A stretch of 64,000 nucleotides of DNA from an uncultured Prevotellaceae bacterium. Lineage in GTDB: Bacteria; Bacteroidota; Bacteroidia; Bacteroidales; Muribaculaceae. The DNA is taken from the NCBI GenBank assembly GCA_947302275.1, contig CAMYUW010000006.1, forward strand, positions 1 to 64,000. The letters are read 5' to 3'. The position numbers were made by a program, and so were the translations under genes. Shown here piece after piece: positions 49,384-58,497 of this stretch (positions are counted from its first letter, which is position 1; every line of letters begins with the position of its first letter). Below the pieces are notes generated by a model. It searched no databases, was not told where the DNA came from, and saw nothing but the letters and a program-made list of their open reading frames with translations.

Positions 49384-51393
49384 ATGAAACCTAAAAAAAG
49401 AAAACGCGACCTTTATTTTTTGAAGCTGCTATCCCGCAGTTTCCCCAATGTGGCTACCGCCAGCACCGAGATCATCAACCTTGAGGCGATTCTGAATCTG
49501 CCCAAAGGCACTGAGCATTTCCTGGCAGACCTTCACGGTGAGTACTTGGCTTTCCAGCATGTGCTGCGCAATGCCAGTGGTACCATCAAGCGCAAAGTGG
49601 GTGAGATTTTCAACGATTCATTAAGTACCCGTGAGCAGAAGGACCTGTGTACGCTCATTTATTATCCGGCCGAAAAACTTGAACTTGTCAAGGACGAAAT
49701 TCCCGACGAGGACGAACTCAATGACTGGTACTTCATCACCATCAACCGACTGGTGAAAGTATGCCGCAACGTTTCTTCAAAGTACAGCCGCTCCAAAGTC
49801 CACAAGGCTCTTCCTGAAGACTTCTCCTATATCATTCAAGAGCTCATGCACGAGCACAGCAGCGACCCCAATAAGCAGGCCTATGTTGATGTGATTATCC
49901 GTACAATTATATCGACTAACCGTGTTGATGAGTTCATTATCGCGATGTGTAACCTCATCCAGCAGCTGACCATCGATATGCTTCACATTTTGGGTGATGT
50001 CTATGATCGAGGCCCCAGCCCTGACAAGATTATGGATATCCTGTGTGGTTTCCATAATTTTGACATCCAATGGGGTAATCACGACATCCTGTGGATGGGC
50101 GCAGCCGCCGGTAATGACTGCAGTATTGCTAATGTGCTGCGTATTGCCCTGCGCTATGGCAACCATGGTGTGCTTGAGGATGGCTACGGCATCAACCTGC
50201 TGCCTTTGGCAACTTTTGCCATGGACACTTATGCCGGTGACCCATGTGAGCGCTTCTTGCCCAAAGACGGTAGCGCTAAGGATCCTGAGCGTGCCCGCAC
50301 TGCCCAACTCGTTGCACAGATGCACAAAGCCATCAGTATCATTCAGTTCAAGCTGGAGGCAGCCGCTATCAAGCGCCGTCCCGATTTCCACATGAAGGAT
50401 CGCCTCTTGCTCGACAAGATGGACCTCAAAAAAGGTGTGATTACCATCAATGGCAAGGAATATGAGATGCTCGACACCAATTTCCCGACAGTCGATCCCA
50501 AGCATCCTTATAAGTTGACCCCTGAGGAAGAATCCATCGTCAACAAGCTTCATCAGTCATTTACCGAGAGCGAAAAACTACGCAAGCACATGCTGTGCAT
50601 GTTCCGCAACGGATGTCTGTACACAATTGCTAACGGCAACTTGCTGTATCATGCCTCAATCCCCCTGAACGAGGACGGTACCCTCAAGGATGTGACTATC
50701 CGTGGTGAAAAATTCCATGGCAAGGCCTTACTGAAACGTGCTGGAAACCTTATTCGTGCTGCTTACTTCGGCTGTGAGGATCCCGATGAACATGCTTTTG
50801 CATTGGATTACCTGTGGTACCTGTGGTGCGGTCAGGATTCGCCCGCTTTTGACAAGAGCAAGATGGCAACCTTTGAGCGTTACTTCATTGCCGACAAGGA
50901 TACCCACAAGGAGGTCAAGGGTTACTATTATGCCATGCGCGACAACGAGCAGGTAGTCGATGCGATTCTCGACGAATTTGGAGTTGAGGGCGAGCATCGC
51001 CACATCATCAACGGTCATGTGCCAGTCAAAACCATTAAGGGTGAGAATCCCATTAAGGCTGGCGGCAAACTCATGGTGATTGATGGCGGATTCTCCAAGG
51101 CCTATCAGCCTGAGACGGGTATCGCTGGTTATACGCTCGTATATCATTCACGCGGCTTTGACCTTGTGCAGCATGAACCCTTCTCGTCGATCGACGAAGC
51201 CGTTCGCTTGGGACAGGACATCAAGTCAACCCGCACCATTGTCGAGCATACCAACCACCGCATGCACGTCAAGGATACTGACATCGGTATCGAGCTCAAG
51301 TCACAGATTGAGGATCTCAAGGAACTCCTCGACGCCTACCGTTCTGGTGACATCAAGGAACGCAACATACGACCCATCACCAACAAACGCTAA
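49384..51393 (+). CDS. fbp: Fructose-1,6-bisphosphatase class 3
   Basis: 669 aa; LADLHGEYLAFQHVLRNASG, DVYDRGPSPDKIMD, WGNHDILWMGAAAGND. Confidence 0.95.
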   Translation: MKPKKRKRDLYFLKLLSRSFPNVATASTEIINLEAILNLPKGTEHFLADLHGEYLAFQHVLRNASGTIKRKVGEIFNDSLSTREQKDLCTLIYYPAEKLELVKDEIPDEDELNDWYFITINRLVKVCRNVSSKYSRSKVHKALPEDFSYIIQELMHEHSSDPNKQAYVDVIIRTIISTNRVDEFIIAMCNLIQQLTIDMLHILGDVYDRGPSPDKIMDILCGFHNFDIQWGNHDILWMGAAAGNDCSIANVLRIALRYGNHGVLEDGYGINLLPLATFAMDTYAGDPCERFLPKDGSAKDPERARTAQLVAQMHKAISIIQFKLEAAAIKRRPDFHMKDRLLLDKMDLKKGVITINGKEYEMLDTNFPTVDPKHPYKLTPEEESIVNKLHQSFTESEKLRKHMLCMFRNGCLYTIANGNLLYHASIPLNEDGTLKDVTIRGEKFHGKALLKRAGNLIRAAYFGCEDPDEHAFALDYLWYLWCGQDSPAFDKSKMATFERYFIADKDTHKEVKGYYYAMRDNEQVVDAILDEFGVEGEHRHIINGHVPVKTIKGENPIKAGGKLMVIDGGFSKAYQPETGIAGYTLVYHSRGFDLVQHEPFSSIDEAVRLGQDIKSTRTIVEHTNHRMHVKDTDIGIELKSQIEDLKELLDAYRSGDIKERNIRPITNKR

Positions 51394-51537
51394 CCATCGC
51401 TACAGGTTAGTCATTAAACCATAAAGAGAATTTTTTGTCTATATTTGCGGTCATATTAAAAAACTTAATTATATTTGCAGATTGTAAAGACAGATAATAA
51501 CAATTCACATTATTATTAATTATAATTATTGAGTAAT

Positions 51538-52227
51538 ATGAAGAAGACTTTATGTGTTTTATTGAGTGCAATGTTGCTGCTCGGCATTTCGGGCTGTGGT
51601 TCAATGAGCAACGCCACTAAGGGTGGTCTGATCGGTGGTGGCGGCGGTGCCGCTATCGGCGCTGGCATCGGCGCTCTCATCGGTAAGGGCAAGGGTGCCG
51701 CTATCGGTGGCGCAATCGGCGCTGTTGCCGGTGGTGTTGCCGGCACGCTCATCGGTAAGAAGATGGACAAGCAGGCTCGTGAACTGGCTCAGATCGCTGG
51801 CGCTCAGGTGGACACTTGCACCGACGTCAATGGCTTTGAGGCTATTAAGGTGACCTTTGACAATGGTATTCTGTTTGGCTTCAATAGCTCCAAGCTGGGC
51901 GAGGACGCAAAGACCTCTCTTGATAAGTTTGCCGCTTCGCTGATCAGCAACCCCCAGACCGACGTGCAGATTTACGGCCATACCGATAATGTAGGTACCC
52001 GTGCCGCCAATGAGAAGGTGTCTAACGCACGTGCAACCGAGGTGAAGAACTACTTGACCAATGCAGGTGTTCCTGGTGCTCGTATGACCAGCAAGGGTCT
52101 TGCTTACGACTATCCTGTTGCCAGCAATGACACAGAGGCAGGTCGCGCTCAGAACCGCCGTGTTGAGATCTACATCACTGCAAACGAGGACATGATCCAG
52201 GCTGCTCAGGAAGGAACTCTGAAGTAA
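51538..52227 (+). CDS. OmpA family lipoprotein with glycine-zipper domain
   Basis: Lipobox LLLGISGC, glycine-rich zipper, OmpA-like VQIYGHTDNVGTRAANEKVSNARA...QNRRVEIYI. Confidence 0.9.
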   Translation: MKKTLCVLLSAMLLLGISGCGSMSNATKGGLIGGGGGAAIGAGIGALIGKGKGAAIGGAIGAVAGGVAGTLIGKKMDKQARELAQIAGAQVDTCTDVNGFEAIKVTFDNGILFGFNSSKLGEDAKTSLDKFAASLISNPQTDVQIYGHTDNVGTRAANEKVSNARATEVKNYLTNAGVPGARMTSKGLAYDYPVASNDTEAGRAQNRRVEIYITANEDMIQAAQEGTLK

Positions 52228-52266
52228 GCAATATTGGGCTTACTGTTTCCCGTAAGTTTTTATCGG

Positions 52267-52300
52267 GGCCGTTTCCATAAAGGGAACGGCCTTGTTTTTT
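52267..52300 (+). terminator. Intrinsic terminator after OmpA-like gene
   Basis: GGCCGTTtCC-ataaa-GGgAACGGCC TTGTTTTTT. Confidence 0.85.
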
Positions 52301-52441
52301 GCAAGTAGTTTATTTTGAGAGACTTTAAGTTTGCCTTCGTGGATGTTTTGGGAAACATTTCTGCATGACGATAATTTTAATTCACTGAAAATCATATAGT
52401 TGTAAAATTTTTTGAAAAACTTTAGAAAATCTGAATTTTAT

Positions 52442-52472
52442 TTTGTGGTTCGAAATAAACGTATTACCTTTG
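52442..52472 (+). promoter_or_regulatory. Promoter for class II RNR
   Basis: TTTG (52442-52445) - N19 - TACCTTTG (52465-52472). Confidence 0.75.
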
Positions 52473-52564
52473 CAAGGATTTTGCGCAATAGAATCACACT
52501 ATGCGTCAATAAACCTTTGCAAATGATCTCAATTTAAGATAAAGTATAAACCTCAAAAATAGCA

Positions 52565-55138
52565 ATGGAACCAAAAACCTACAATTACCAACAGGCCTAT
52601 GAAGCCTCGTTGAAATACTTTGACGGTGACGAACTCGCCGCCAGGGTATGGGCCACAAAATATGCCCTGAAAGATTCATTCGGCCACCTCTATGAGCTGA
52701 CGCCCGATGATATGCATCGTCGCATTGCCCGCGAGATTGCCCGTATCGAGAAAAAGTATCCCAACCCTCTGAGCGAGGACCGCTTGTTCGAGCTTATGAG
52801 CCATTTCCGTTATATCGTTCCCCAGGGAAGTCCCATGGCAGGCATTGGCAATAATTTCCAAGTCGGCTCATTGAGCAACTGCTTTGTTGTCGGCCTCGAT
52901 GGTGAACCCGACAGTTATGGCGGCATTCTCAAGATTGATGAGGAACAGGTACAACTTATGAAGCGTCGTGGCGGTGTAGGTCATGACTTGTCTCATATCC
53001 GCCCCAAGGGTTCTCCCGTCAAGAATAGCGCTCTGACATCAACAGGCCTCGTGCCCTTCATGGTACGCTATAGTAACAGTACCCGTGAAGTAGCGCAGGA
53101 TGGCCGTCGTGGTGCGTTGATGCTTACTGTGAGCATCAAGCATCCTGACGCCGAGTCCTTCATCGACGCCAAGATGGAAGAAGGCAAGGTGACTGGCGCC
53201 AACGTATCGGTGCGAATCGACGATGACTTCATGAAGGCTGCTGTTGAAGGCAAGCCCTATCACCAGCAATATCCTATCGATAGCGATAAGCCTGTGTATG
53301 AGCAGGATACTGACGCAGCGCGTCTGTGGGCTAAGATTGTCCACAATGCATGGAAGAGTGCCGAGCCCGGAATCCTCTTTTGGGACACCATTACGCGTGA
53401 GTCGGTGCCCGACTGCTATGCCGATTTGGGTTTCAAGACCATCTCAACCAACCCCTGTGGTGAGATTCCCCTCTGCCCCTATGACAGCTGCCGCCTAATA
53501 GCCATCAATCTCTATAGTTATGTGAAGAATCCTTTCACGCCTGAGGCTTACTTTGACTACGACCTCTTTGCAGAGCATGTGGCCTGTGCACAGCGCATGA
53601 TGGATGATATCATTGACTTGGAGATGGAGAAAATCGAAAAGATCCTCGACAAGATCAAGTCTGATCCCGAAACAAGTGAGGTCAAGACGACCGAGACCAA
53701 TCTGTGGAACAAAATCCGCACCAAGACCCTCAAGGGCCGTCGTACAGGTGTCGGAACTACTGGCGAGGGCGACATGATTGCCGCCATGGGACTGCGTTAC
53801 GGCACGCCTGAGGCAACCCAATTCTCAGTGAGTGTGCACAAGGCATTGGCCTTGGCTGCCTATGGCTCATCGGTACAGATGGCCAAAGAGCGTGGAGCCT
53901 TTGAGATATATGATGCAAAGCGTGAGTTTAATAATCCTTATATCAGCCGCATCCGTGAAGCGTCTCCTGAGTTGTATGAGGACATGGTGAAGTACGGTCG
54001 CCGTAACATCGCTTGCCTGACCATCGCGCCCACTGGAACTACCAGTCTGCTGACCCAGACGACCTCGGGTATTGAACCCGTCTTCATGCCTGTTTATAAA
54101 CGTCGTCGCAAAGTAAATCCCAGTGACAAGGATGTTCATGTGGATCTTGTTGACGAGAACGGCGATTCCTTCGAGGAATTCATTGTCTATCATCACAAGC
54201 TGGTGACCTGGATGAACATAAACAACATCCCTGTGCGCCGCGATTACACCCAGGAAGAACTCAACGCCATTGTTGAGAGATCTCCTTATTACAAAGCCAC
54301 CGCCAACGATGTGGACTGGGTCAATAAAGTAAGGATGCAGGGTGAGGTGCAGAAGTGGGTGGACCACTCCATCAGTGTGACAATCAACCTGCCTAACGAC
54401 ATCAGTGAGGAAATGGTGGGCAAACTCTATGTTGAGGCTTGGCGTAGCGGTTGCAAGGGTTGCACCGTCTATCGTGACGGCTCACGCACCGGCGTGCTTG
54501 TGGCGCTGAGCGACAATGACAAGAAGAAGGAAAAAGAGAAGGAGAAAGGCGCTTCTGAGGAACAGGCGGCCCGCTACATTGCTCAGGAAGAGCACATTCT
54601 CAAGCGTCCTGTTGAACTGGAGGCCGATGTAGTTCGTTTCCAGAATAAGAAGGAAAAGTGGATTGCATTCATTGGTTTGATTGATGGTCGTCCTTATGAA
54701 ATCTTTACGGGTATCGCCGATGACGATGAGGGCATCTTCTGTCCTAAGTCTGTGACTAAAGGCAAGATCATCAAGGCCGTGGGTGAGGATGGCGTGAAAC
54801 GCTATGACTTCCAGTTTATCAACAAGCGCGGCTTCAAGACCACTATCGAGGGATTGAGCGAGAAGTTCAACCCTGAGTTCTGGAACTATGCCAAACTCAT
54901 CTCGGGCGTGTTGCGTTACGGCATGCCCATTCCGCAGGTACTCAAACTTGTCAGCAGCCTGGAGCTTGACAGCCAGTCTATCAATACCTGGAAGATGGGC
55001 GTGGAGCGTGCACTGAAGCGCTACATCCATAATGGTGAAGCGGCTGCCGAACGTTGTCCCAACTGCGGCCAGGACACCCTCGTCTATCAGGAAGGCTGCC
55101 TCATCTGCACCAATTGCGGCACCTCCCGCTGCGGCTGA
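52565..55138 (+). CDS. nrdJ: Adenosylcobalamin-dependent ribonucleoside-diphosphate reductase
   Basis: 857 aa; SLSNCFVVG, NPCGEIPL, TIAPTGTTSLL; C-terminal CPNCGQDTLVYQEGCLICTNCGTSRCG. Confidence 0.93.
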   Translation: MEPKTYNYQQAYEASLKYFDGDELAARVWATKYALKDSFGHLYELTPDDMHRRIAREIARIEKKYPNPLSEDRLFELMSHFRYIVPQGSPMAGIGNNFQVGSLSNCFVVGLDGEPDSYGGILKIDEEQVQLMKRRGGVGHDLSHIRPKGSPVKNSALTSTGLVPFMVRYSNSTREVAQDGRRGALMLTVSIKHPDAESFIDAKMEEGKVTGANVSVRIDDDFMKAAVEGKPYHQQYPIDSDKPVYEQDTDAARLWAKIVHNAWKSAEPGILFWDTITRESVPDCYADLGFKTISTNPCGEIPLCPYDSCRLIAINLYSYVKNPFTPEAYFDYDLFAEHVACAQRMMDDIIDLEMEKIEKILDKIKSDPETSEVKTTETNLWNKIRTKTLKGRRTGVGTTGEGDMIAAMGLRYGTPEATQFSVSVHKALALAAYGSSVQMAKERGAFEIYDAKREFNNPYISRIREASPELYEDMVKYGRRNIACLTIAPTGTTSLLTQTTSGIEPVFMPVYKRRRKVNPSDKDVHVDLVDENGDSFEEFIVYHHKLVTWMNINNIPVRRDYTQEELNAIVERSPYYKATANDVDWVNKVRMQGEVQKWVDHSISVTINLPNDISEEMVGKLYVEAWRSGCKGCTVYRDGSRTGVLVALSDNDKKKEKEKEKGASEEQAARYIAQEEHILKRPVELEADVVRFQNKKEKWIAFIGLIDGRPYEIFTGIADDDEGIFCPKSVTKGKIIKAVGEDGVKRYDFQFINKRGFKTTIEGLSEKFNPEFWNYAKLISGVLRYGMPIPQVLKLVSSLELDSQSINTWKMGVERALKRYIHNGEAAAERCPNCGQDTLVYQEGCLICTNCGTSRCG

Positions 55139-55180
55139 TACATTTAGACAATAATGTGTAAGGCAAAATAAGTCGTATCG

Positions 55181-55218
55181 GTGTGCCCAGATGTTTTATT
55201 CATCGGGCACACTTTTTT
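55181..55218 (+). terminator. Intrinsic terminator after nrdJ
   Basis: GTGTGCCCaGATG ... CATCgGGCACAC TTTTTT. Confidence 0.85.
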
Positions 55219-55317
55219 CATCTGTTTTAATGCCGAAGAAGCTTCTGAGAGAATATAGATCTTTCAGTATTTTTGCTGAACTATATCCTCACAGACACGC
55301 AAAAGCATCTAAATTTG

Positions 55318-55348
55318 TTTGTAAAAACAAAAATATTTTTTAATTTTG
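55318..55348 (+). promoter_or_regulatory. Promoter upstream of long leader
   Basis: TTTG (55318-55321) - N19 - TAATTTTG (55341-55348). Confidence 0.75.
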
Positions 55349-55549
55349 CACCGACAATAGCCTATCAACTATTGTTGTGAACTTTAAGAGAGCGTTTTCG
55401 CTTTATCTGCTTTGGAGAATTGATACTTTATCCATGATGATAAACCGGACAAGTCCTGCGCATTTCTTCATCTTTTTATTAATAACTCCGAATTCGGGGA
55501 CTTAGTAGGAGAATTAAGTTGTGCCCGACACAGAAACAGGGTGGTCTTT

Positions 55550-56053
55550 ATGAAAAAATTATTACTCTTGTTTTCGCTTCTGAGCGTATCAGTTTGTGCA
55601 TTTGCCCAAAAGGGAAATAGTGAAATTCCTAAAGCCTTTGAAGAAGCCTACGGCCGTACTGTGGAACCTCTTCACAATGCTTACGGCATTCCCGTTGTTT
55701 ATGATGTGGTTTTAGGTGAACGTGAGGAGTTCGGCCCTTACAAGTTTCCCATCAAGGGTGAGTTGAGAGAATCTGAGTTGCAGAATTATAAGAATCGCGC
55801 CATTTATAAGGCAATGCTTGAAAAAGGCGCTGATGAGCTGATCGGCTCGATTTTTGACAGTTATGTTCCGGAAGAAGACAGTAAAACCCTTTTTGTGAAA
55901 CTCTCGGCTTATCCTGCTTATTGGAAGAATTTCCGCAATCTTGATCCCAATTCCAAGGAAATCGAGATGATTAGGGTAATCTATCCTTCTGCAACGGACA
56001 ATACTGGTAAAATCCAAGAAGAGAAGCGCAAAACAGGAGCTGCTGCAAAGTAA
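55550..56053 (+). CDS. Secreted protein of unknown function
   Basis: Signal peptide MKKLLLLFSLLSVSVCAFAQ; no recognised domain; start set at the second Met of the ORF. Confidence 0.7.
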   Translation: MKKLLLLFSLLSVSVCAFAQKGNSEIPKAFEEAYGRTVEPLHNAYGIPVVYDVVLGEREEFGPYKFPIKGELRESELQNYKNRAIYKAMLEKGADELIGSIFDSYVPEEDSKTLFVKLSAYPAYWKNFRNLDPNSKEIEMIRVIYPSATDNTGKIQEEKRKTGAAAK

Positions 56054-56094
56054 GAAAAATAATTAATTATAAATAACATTAAATTAATATCAAA

Positions 56095-56790
56095 ATGAAG
56101 AAATTCTTAGCTTTAGCCCTTGTGGTTCTGATGGGGGCAAGTGCAAATGCACAGTTGGTTCAGAGCCGTTCGTTCCATAAAGAAGGTGCACGTGTGAATT
56201 GGTTCGTGCGTGGAGGTGTCAGCCTTAACACTACTAACGGCAAATATGTCAAGGACTTTAAAAAGGTCAATGAGGATAATGGTTTTAAAGGTTCTGTTGG
56301 CTTTAAGCCCGGTTTTGACGTGAGTGCCGGTTTCCAGCGTTTCTTTGGCAAGAAGAACGGTTACTGGGGTGCAGAACTTGGCGTTGGTACTCGTGGATTT
56401 ACTCAGAAGTCAAAGAACGAGTCGGTTACCTACAAAGAGAACTTGAACGCCTTTACTGTTAAATTACCCATCTTCTTGGGATATAGCTATCCGATTAATG
56501 AAGATATCCGTATTGATGGCCACGTTGGTCCTTTTGTAAGTTTTGACTTTGCAGGAAAGTTCACTGATGCTGATGGTGAAACCACAAGTATCAGCGATCT
56601 GGAAGATGAATACGATAATGATTATCAGAGATTGGATGTAGGTGCCGCTGCAGGTCTCGGTGTATGGTATGACCATGTTCTGCTTGATGTGACCTATCAA
56701 AGAGGTTTCTTCAAATGGTTCGGTGCTGAGCACTATATTGAACAGGGCAATGCCTCTAGCATCATCATCCGCCTGGGATACGCATTCTAA
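56095..56790 (+). CDS. Outer-membrane beta-barrel protein (porin family)
   Basis: 231 aa; signal peptide, alternating beta strands, C-terminal aromatic SSIIIRLGYAF. Confidence 0.78.
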   Translation: MKKFLALALVVLMGASANAQLVQSRSFHKEGARVNWFVRGGVSLNTTNGKYVKDFKKVNEDNGFKGSVGFKPGFDVSAGFQRFFGKKNGYWGAELGVGTRGFTQKSKNESVTYKENLNAFTVKLPIFLGYSYPINEDIRIDGHVGPFVSFDFAGKFTDADGETTSISDLEDEYDNDYQRLDVGAAAGLGVWYDHVLLDVTYQRGFFKWFGAEHYIEQGNASSIIIRLGYAF

Positions 56791-56811
56791 AGTTTAATCG
56801 TGCTAATGTTT

Positions 56812-56866
56812 AACATGGCCATGTGTGAATATCTCTGAAGATTATTTTCACATGGCTATGTTTTTT
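56812..56866 (+). terminator. Intrinsic terminator/attenuator
   Basis: AACATGGCCATGTG (56812-56825) / CACATGGCTATGTT (56849-56862) followed by T run. Confidence 0.8.
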
Positions 56867-56878
56867 GTATTGGGAGAG

Positions 56879-57634
56879 ATGAGAAAGACATTCATTATAG
56901 TATTTTTTGCCATCTTATGCCTATCAGTTTTTGCTGATGATAAAAAATCGCTTGAAAAATGGGCTGTAGAGCAACGTATGCCTGAAGAAATTGACGGCGT
57001 AAAGATATATCGGCCAATAATTGCGAATGGTAAATTCTCATTTGGGGACTATGTCAACTTGCAGACAAAGTTATCCGACATGTCTGCATTTACTCGCGCT
57101 CTTGTATTTGCCGTTAATGACTTGGATCCTGAGACTGAGAGTATCGAGGCTGTAGATTTTGATAACAAGAGGTTTGTGGTGAGCCGTGCTCTTACAGGTG
57201 AAGATGGCCACAATATCTACGCATTCTCTGAGGCATTCCAGATTGACGGAGGATCTCTTTCGTTTATGATTCCTGAAATTATCGTTAAGTATAAAGATAA
57301 ATTAGTCATCAACAAACGAGTCCCCTTCCAAAAACTTGAACCGGAGAAGAAGGAGGCACATTTTGCTTTTGTAGAGGAATTCTCTCTTCTGAATTCTCAG
57401 TTTATTGCAAAAATGATAGATGCCATCAAAAACAGCAATGTGGAACCGATCAAAGATCTGACAGCAGTCAAGGCAGGAAAAGTCGTCAAGGGAATGAACC
57501 CCACCGAAGTGCTGGTTACACAAGGAAAACCCGACAATATTACAGAGTCAGGAAAATTGACCAAATGGATGTATGGCTCTTATCTGATTGTAATTTTCTC
57601 TGACGGCGTTGTGGAAAGGGTCGTGAACTTCTGA
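56879..57634 (+). CDS. Secreted protein with C-terminal BamE/SmpA-like domain
   Basis: Signal peptide MRKTFIIVFFAILCLSVFA; tail KGMNPTEVLVTQGKPDNITESGKLTKWMYGSYLIVIFSDGVVERVVNF; ORF-track start at 56825 lies inside a terminator. Confidence 0.65.
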   Translation: MRKTFIIVFFAILCLSVFADDKKSLEKWAVEQRMPEEIDGVKIYRPIIANGKFSFGDYVNLQTKLSDMSAFTRALVFAVNDLDPETESIEAVDFDNKRFVVSRALTGEDGHNIYAFSEAFQIDGGSLSFMIPEIIVKYKDKLVINKRVPFQKLEPEKKEAHFAFVEEFSLLNSQFIAKMIDAIKNSNVEPIKDLTAVKAGKVVKGMNPTEVLVTQGKPDNITESGKLTKWMYGSYLIVIFSDGVVERVVNF

Positions 57635-57640
57635 AATAGT

Positions 57641-58477
57641 TTACCCGCAGTCCCAGCAGTAGTAGGATTGAGAGAAATCAAGGGCGGCGAGATCGTCATG
57701 ATTAATGAAGATGAAACCGCTACCCATATCGCCCCACATGACCAGTTCCTTTCGGTCGATGGTGGAGAATTGGGAATCCAACTGGAATAACAGCGTGTCG
57801 TGATAATTAATGTCACGGCGCGCTTCTTCTTGTGAATAAACGGGGTAGCCCAGCATCTGATGGTGAGGGCGTTTCATCCACAAGTTTTGCTCGAAATACA
57901 GGCAATCATCATTGTCGAGGTATTCATACCACATCTTGCCCTCGTGGTCGGTACCAGTGATATCCTTAATGATGTCAAAGAAGAGAGGGTTGAAATGGCC
58001 GTCATTGAAGCTCATGATAGTATCTTCAGCCACTATGGCAATAGCAACCTCTCGCTTGACAGGCGTTGACTCACTATCAACAGTGGCGTGAGTGGGGGCG
58101 TCGGCAGGCGTGGCGTTTTCCTTGATTGAGTCGTGATAGATGATGCGGAAACCGCTACCATCGTTATCATAATTGCCACGGCAGCCATACATCCGTTCAG
58201 GATTCACGCTGATGAACCATTGTAATAACCCTTGCCCGGGCAACGGAGCGGCCAGACCTGCTTCTTTGCAATTGATCTGCATGAGCAAAAGCATCTTATT
58301 GCCCTGCTCATCAGTAGGGAAGTCCTTATCGGTGGGCCAATAGGGCTTACCACCGATTTTGCTGTCCGTGATTGAAGGCACACGTTCCTCGTTAAGCACT
58401 AGCCGGTAGTGCTCACATGCCGTTCTTTTCTTAATTTCCTCAGCAATCCTTATTGCCCTTTCACTCACACCTTCCAT
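57641..58477 (-). CDS. DUF1963/YwqG-like protein
   Basis: 278 aa; SKIGGKPYWPTDKDFPTDEQGNKMLLLMQINCKE ... LFQLDSQFS-MWGDMGSGFIFI. Confidence 0.85.
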   Translation of the reverse strand: MEGVSERAIRIAEEIKKRTACEHYRLVLNEERVPSITDSKIGGKPYWPTDKDFPTDEQGNKMLLLMQINCKEAGLAAPLPGQGLLQWFISVNPERMYGCRGNYDNDGSGFRIIYHDSIKENATPADAPTHATVDSESTPVKREVAIAIVAEDTIMSFNDGHFNPLFFDIIKDITGTDHEGKMWYEYLDNDDCLYFEQNLWMKRPHHQMLGYPVYSQEEARRDINYHDTLLFQLDSQFSTIDRKELVMWGDMGSGFIFINHDDLAALDFSQSYYCWDCG

Positions 58478-58497
58478 AATTACAATTCCTTAAAAAT

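Noticed and set aside
51600-51770. Repetitive GGTGGCGGC / ATCGGC DNA
   Set aside because: In-frame glycine-zipper coding sequence of the OmpA-like lipoprotein, not a DNA repeat element.
52301-52564. Possible cobalamin riboswitch or NrdR boxes before the B12-dependent RNR
   Set aside because: A clear promoter is present but I could not find a B12-box-like core or paired NrdR boxes; the remaining leader is only about 85 nt.
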